Shown in pieces: positions 14,236 through 17,442 of a DNA stretch of 17,442 bases; positions within the stretch are counted from its first letter, which is position 1, and each line of letters starts with the position of its first letter. The stretch is from assembly GCA_002839245.1 (NCBI GenBank), contig PGXR01000029.1, positions 1-17,442 on the forward strand, read 5' to 3'. Both the position numbers and the translations under genes were made by a program. The notes under the pieces were generated by a model. It saw only the letters and a program-made list of their open reading frames with translations. It was not told where the DNA came from and searched no databases. This DNA comes from Spirochaetae bacterium HGW-Spirochaetae-7 (GTDB lineage Bacteria > Spirochaetota > Spirochaetia > Treponematales > UBA12059).

Positions 14236-15080
14236 AAAGAATCCATGCATGGGTCGCGCTGGCGCTTCTTGCGTCATCGTGCGCGACGATGGTCAAGGCG
14301 CCCCTCGACGTCGAGCCTGAGCGCCTCCTGCCGACCGGAGCCGCGGCCTATGCCAGGCTCGACAGGGCCACGCTTGCCGAGGTTCTTGCCTCCTTGCCCG
14401 GTTCCGATCCTGGAAGCGTCGAATCCATCGTCAATCGAACCGATTCCATCACCGCCGCTTTCGTCAGGCAAACCGGACCGCAAGAGGCTGTCGGCATCGT
14501 CGCCGTCGCCGAAGGGCGCTATCCCGCCGGGGCCGCGTCTCTCAGGCTTTCGTCGGACCCTTCGTGGCGCAGGCGCGGAAAGGTATGGGAATACGGAGGG
14601 GGTTCGCTGAACCTGGCTTTCGCCGACGGCGGCAGGGCTTTCCTCGGTACGGTTCCGCTTGACGGAATGCTGGCGGCTGCCGAGGCTCCCGGCAAGGATC
14701 CCATCCCCGCGCGTTGGGCCGAAGCGTGGAAATCCGCCGTAGCCGTCTACCTGCCCGACCCGATGGCGATGCTCTCAGGCCGTATCCCCATGGGCGACGG
14801 GGCGGTTCCGATCCTGGCCATGGTATTGAAGGCGCGGCCATCGACGGAAGGATACAACGCGACGCTGTACTTTGAATTCGGGACTGAACGCGCCGCGGTG
14901 GTCTTCTCCCCGCTGTGCAGGGTATTCCTCTACGCGGCTGCCCACTCGATGTGGCCTGAGCGCGCCGCGACGGTCACCGACAGGGCAGTCTGGAAAACCG
15001 AAGGCACCGTCGTTTCCGCGGCCGACATTCCCCTTGACGCGGCGTCGATGGCCGCTTTCATGGGACTCGCGGGGCGCTGA
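14232..15080 (+). CDS. Predicted lipoprotein of unknown function
   Basis: A 282-residue protein with a short basic N-terminus, a hydrophobic stretch (WVALALLA) and a lipobox-like LASSC with the lipidated Cys at 17. Ala at -3 and Ser at -1 fit the relaxed spirochaetal lipobox rather than the strict enterobacterial one. The rest is soluble, with alternating hydrophobic strands and no motif I recognise. Start GTG 14232 is supported by AAGGA 7 nt upstream and by the GTGA overlap with the previous stop. The coupling suggests a membrane-surface partner of the DUF6765-like protein, although that protein lacks an export signal. The stop codon forms part of a hairpin. Confidence 0.82.
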   Translation: MKRIHAWVALALLASSCATMVKAPLDVEPERLLPTGAAAYARLDRATLAEVLASLPGSDPGSVESIVNRTDSITAAFVRQTGPQEAVGIVAVAEGRYPAGAASLRLSSDPSWRRRGKVWEYGGGSLNLAFADGGRAFLGTVPLDGMLAAAEAPGKDPIPARWAEAWKSAVAVYLPDPMAMLSGRIPMGDGAVPILAMVLKARPSTEGYNATLYFEFGTERAAVVFSPLCRVFLYAAAHSMWPERAATVTDRAVWKTEGTVVSAADIPLDAASMAAFMGLAGR

Positions 15081-15094
15081 CCGGCAGCCGGTCA
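15078..15094. terminator. Hairpin between convergent genes
   Basis: TGACCGG, loop CAG, CCGGTCA is a perfect 7-bp stem with a 3-nt loop. Its first three bases are the lipoprotein stop codon, and it lies 10 nt from the stop of the opposing hydrolase gene. It lacks a T-run; probably a bidirectional transcript-end structure. Confidence 0.42.
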
Positions 15095-15104
15095 AACCCG
15101 ACGA

Positions 15105-16391
15105 TCAGGGCGAAGCGACGAATTCTGCCACTGCGTCGGCGAAGATGGCCGATACGGGATACGACGGGTCGCTGAACGACGCCATGTTCTCTTCGACGTC
15201 CTGGGAGACGTCCTTGAGCAGGTGGTTCATCCTGGGTACGATGACGGTGAGCGCATCCGGCCGAGCCGTGCCGAGCGCGACGAAATCGGCGAGCGTCACC
15301 TGCATGTCCATGTCGCCCTGGGCTATCAGGGCAGGCACCGAAAGCATGGACAGTTCCGGCTCCAGGTCGCGTTTGAAGGCCTCGATCAGGTACGGCTGAA
15401 TGCCGGGCCTGAACGCGCCTGAGTAGAAAGCTGACATCGATTCGACGCGGCGACCGGCCAGCAATCCGGCGATTATGGCATCGCCTTCCGCCCGTATAAT
15501 CTCGGGGGCCGCGGCTACAGCCTTCATGAACGCGTCAAGCGGGCCGTCCGCCGAGGCGCAGGCGACGACGATGCCGGCCACGGGACGGCCCGCCCGGGAA
15601 AGCCCGTTGGCAGCCGCCGCGGCGACGATGGCTCCGTCGTTGAGCCCGAGGAGCCATACACCCGACCAGCGTCCCGTTCCCGACAGCGCCGTGGAAGCGG
15701 CCTCAAGGTCCTCTATCCAGGCTTCGATGCTCTGGTCGTCTTCCGTCGGCACGAGCCAGGAGGAAACTCCCGCTCCGCGCTTGTCGTAGCGGTACGTCGC
15801 CACTCCCCGCGCGGCGAGCGCTTCGGCCAGGAGCCGCAGCGAGTCGTTCCTGCCGGGCATGTTGTAGTTGTTGCCGTCGCGGTCCGCCGCCCCGAGCCCG
15901 GCGTGCATGATGACCAGGGGCGGCTTCGACCGCCCGGCTTCGCCATCGGCCGGCACGAGCAGGCTGCCGGAAAGGGCCACGCCGTCGTGGCCGGCAAAGC
16001 GGAATGTGGCCTTCGGATCGGGCTGCACCGCGGCCCTCTGCATAGAGAAGGTGCCCCCGGGCGCGTCGTCGCCACTGCCCTGCCTGAACTGCCCGTCGAC
16101 GCGGCCTAGCGAGAGGGTGCCGATCATCGTCATGGCCCCAGCCCCGAAGGCGAACGACAGGCGTATGGCGTCAGGGGAAGCCTGGGCCAGCACCGACGGG
16201 TAAGCGAATAGTTCTGCCCCGGGCAGGTCGAGGAGCGCTCCTCCCTCGACGATCGACAGGCCGAAAGGCATTCTGCCATCGGCCAGCTCCAGCGAGCCTT
16301 CCCAGCGGCCTTCCCAGCGGCCGTTCCAGGGTGTCTGGGCGTGAACCGTAACCGCGGCGCAGGCTGCGAGCACGAGGGCGATCCGCCTCAC
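15105..16391 (-). CDS. Exported alpha/beta-hydrolase-fold protein lacking the nucleophile serine
   Basis: A 428-residue protein with a signal peptide (MRRIALVLAACAAVTVHAQ), an N-terminal beta-rich domain (about 20-125) and an alpha/beta-hydrolase domain. The oxyanion-side segment PLVIMHAGLGAADRDGN (158-174) and YRYDKRGAGVSS (200-211) are typical of peptidase-like hydrolases. At the nucleophile elbow, where relatives read G-H-S-E-G, this protein reads GLNDG (249-253): Asn251 replaces Ser. The acid (Asp362 in GDMDMQV) and His390 (MNHLLKD) are retained. Start GTG 16391 overlaps the transporter stop (GTGA). The reading frame is open further upstream, but only this start gives a clean signal peptide. 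Its position after a YfcC-type transporter suggests linked handling of a peptide- or amino-acid-derived compound. Confidence 0.85.
   Translation of the reverse strand: MRRIALVLAACAAVTVHAQTPWNGRWEGRWEGSLELADGRMPFGLSIVEGGALLDLPGAELFAYPSVLAQASPDAIRLSFAFGAGAMTMIGTLSLGRVDGQFRQGSGDDAPGGTFSMQRAAVQPDPKATFRFAGHDGVALSGSLLVPADGEAGRSKPPLVIMHAGLGAADRDGNNYNMPGRNDSLRLLAEALAARGVATYRYDKRGAGVSSWLVPTEDDQSIEAWIEDLEAASTALSGTGRWSGVWLLGLNDGAIVAAAAANGLSRAGRPVAGIVVACASADGPLDAFMKAVAAAPEIIRAEGDAIIAGLLAGRRVESMSAFYSGAFRPGIQPYLIEAFKRDLEPELSMLSVPALIAQGDMDMQVTLADFVALGTARPDALTVIVPRMNHLLKDVSQDVEENMASFSDPSYPVSAIFADAVAEFVASP
16297..16320 (+). repeat. Two tandem copies of a 12-bp unit
   Basis: CCTTCCCAGCGG occurs twice in a row, followed by a degenerate third copy. 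It lies within the hydrolase gene just after the signal peptide and encodes a repeated GRWE (GRWEGRWEG). Confidence 0.6.
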
Positions 16392-17442
16392 TTGTAACCT
16401 ATCGCCACCGCGACGAGGAGGAGTCCCATCGTCATCGCCAGCGTAGCGACCTGGAGCTTCCAGGTTTTCCTGAACCACTGCCCCCATGACATGCCGGCGA
16501 GCCCCAGGGATATGAGGAGCACAGCGTTGGTCGGGTAGAGCATGTTCGAGAATCCGTCGCCGAATATGAAGGCCTGGACGGCGATCTGCCTGGGCAGGCC
16601 CGAAAGGTCCGCCAGCGGCGCCAGTATCGGCATCAGCAGGAAAGCCTTGGCGCTCGCGCTGCCGATGAAGAAATTCATGCCAAGGACGACCGCGTACATC
16701 AGGGACGCCGCGCCGTACCTCGAGGCATCGGCCAGGAGCCCGCTCGCCGCGAACAGCACTGTGTCCATGATGCCGCCCGAGACGACAATCCGCTTGACGC
16801 TGAGGGCCATCAGGATTAGGAGGCCCGCTGGCAGGACGCCGAGCGCACCGGCGCCAAACGACCGGGCAGCCTTGCCGGGCTTGACTCCCGCCGACAGCCC
16901 TGCCCCCGCGCCTATGACCAGGAAGCCAAGTGCTATCACCGGGAGCACAAAGTCAGAACCAACCCGCGTCACCGACGAAAGCGCGACGAGAAGGGCGAGC
17001 GCAACGCTGGCCCTGCTGAAGAACCTGACACCTGCGTGCAGCTTTCTTGCGGCGGTTTCTGAAGGAACGGCGCTGGCAGCGGCGCCGGCAGCGGCGCTGC
17101 CGGCCCTGCCCGCGGCGCTGCCCGGAGAAACGGCCGGAACGCCATGTCGTCGTTCCAGCCGCTTTACGTAGTCCACCATGAAGGCGAGGTACAGCGCGTA
17201 GACGCAGGCGAATACCACCAGCCTGAAGCCCGCGCCGCTCAGTACCGGCAGGCCGGCGATGCGCTGTGCCGTGCCGACGCTGAATGGATTCGCTATTGCC
17301 GCCGAGAAACCGAAGCCCACCGCGAGAATGCTCATGCCGAGCCCCGCGAATACGTCCCACCCGAAAGACAGCGACAGGCCGATGGCCAGGGGCACCAACG
17401 GGACCACTTCCTCGAAGACCCCCATCAGGCTGCCTATCGACA
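16388..17442 (-). CDS. YfcC-family (DcuC-like, PF03606) membrane transporter, N-terminus cut by window edge
   Basis: C-terminal 351 residues of a polytopic inner-membrane carrier. The frame continues unbroken through the right edge (SIGSLMGVFEEVVPL), so the ATG at 17425 is internal. Family-like segments are FGFSAAIANPFSVGTAQRIAG, with AGLP next, and near the end FIFGDGFSNMLYPTNAVLL. About nine hydrophobic segments can be seen. YfcC relatives carry small carboxylates, amino acids or short peptides; the substrate here is unknown. A cytoplasmic-looking linker after the VDYVKRLERRHG segment is low-complexity Ala/Gly/Ser from a GC-rich repetitive stretch (about 17075-17130). Translationally coupled (GTGA) to the exported hydrolase. 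Confidence 0.88.
   Translation of the reverse strand, partial: SIGSLMGVFEEVVPLVPLAIGLSLSFGWDVFAGLGMSILAVGFGFSAAIANPFSVGTAQRIAGLPVLSGAGFRLVVFACVYALYLAFMVDYVKRLERRHGVPAVSPGSAAGRAGSAAAGAAASAVPSETAARKLHAGVRFFSRASVALALLVALSSVTRVGSDFVLPVIALGFLVIGAGAGLSAGVKPGKAARSFGAGALGVLPAGLLILMALSVKRIVVSGGIMDTVLFAASGLLADASRYGAASLMYAVVLGMNFFIGSASAKAFLLMPILAPLADLSGLPRQIAVQAFIFGDGFSNMLYPTNAVLLISLGLAGMSWGQWFRKTWKLQVATLAMTMGLLLVAVAIGYK

Noticed and set aside
17075..17130. GC-rich repetitive stretch as a CRISPR or regulatory repeat
   Set aside because: Irregular short GGCAGCGGCGC-type repeats inside an open transporter frame; best read as a low-complexity Ala/Gly linker.

Overview
The window is bacterial, gene-dense and G+C-rich (well over half by eye). 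It has mostly short intergenic gaps, Shine-Dalgarno-led genes, and several 4-base start/stop overlaps (ATGA, GTGA and a possible CTGA). The best taxonomic guess is a high-GC spirochaete. This rests on protein character, the relaxed lipobox of one lipoprotein, and a clpA-like gene close to gpsA, an adjacency I recall from Borrelia. It is an inference, not something shown directly.

Layout. Bases 1-3205 (minus) hold most of dnaE, the replicative DNA polymerase III alpha subunit; its C-terminus lies outside the window. Divergent from it is an O6-alkylguanine-DNA methyltransferase (ogt-like, plus). Bases 3899-7571 (minus) form an operon, in transcription order: a MobA/MocA-like nucleotidyltransferase, a periplasmic binding protein, a FecCD-type permease and a FecE/BtuD-type ATPase. 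Together these make a type II ABC importer for a metal, oxyanion or corrinoid. A roughly 217-bp inverted-repeat element sits exactly between permease and ATPase and carries its own 53-codon frame.

Bases 7719-11066 (plus) hold a YbjN-like small protein, a ClpA-like double AAA+ unfoldase and a cupin-like protein in tight succession. Bases 11113-11813 (minus) hold an FmdB-type zinc-ribbon protein and, overlapping its stop codon, a tail-anchored double zinc-ribbon protein whose only usable start appears to be CTG. An AT-richer gap follows, with a short plus-strand frame interrupted by one TGA. Then comes gpsA (minus), divergent from a DUF6765-like H-x3-D-x3-H protein coupled to a lipoprotein (plus). 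The window ends with a minus-strand pair: a YfcC-type membrane transporter (partial) and an exported alpha/beta hydrolase in which the usual nucleophile serine is Asn.

Most noteworthy: (i) the YbjN / ClpA-like / cupin cluster, in which the AAA+ protein keeps a ClpP-docking-like LGF loop but has lost the D1 pore-loop tyrosine; (ii) the miniature element that has split a formerly coupled permease-ATPase junction; (iii) the CTG-start zinc-ribbon gene; (iv) two promoters, for dnaE and the mobA-like gene, with identical geometry that predicts leaderless mRNAs; (v) the serine-less hydrolase.

No tRNA, rRNA, CRISPR array, phage or plasmid genes were recognised, and no gene-free gap exceeds about 220 bases.
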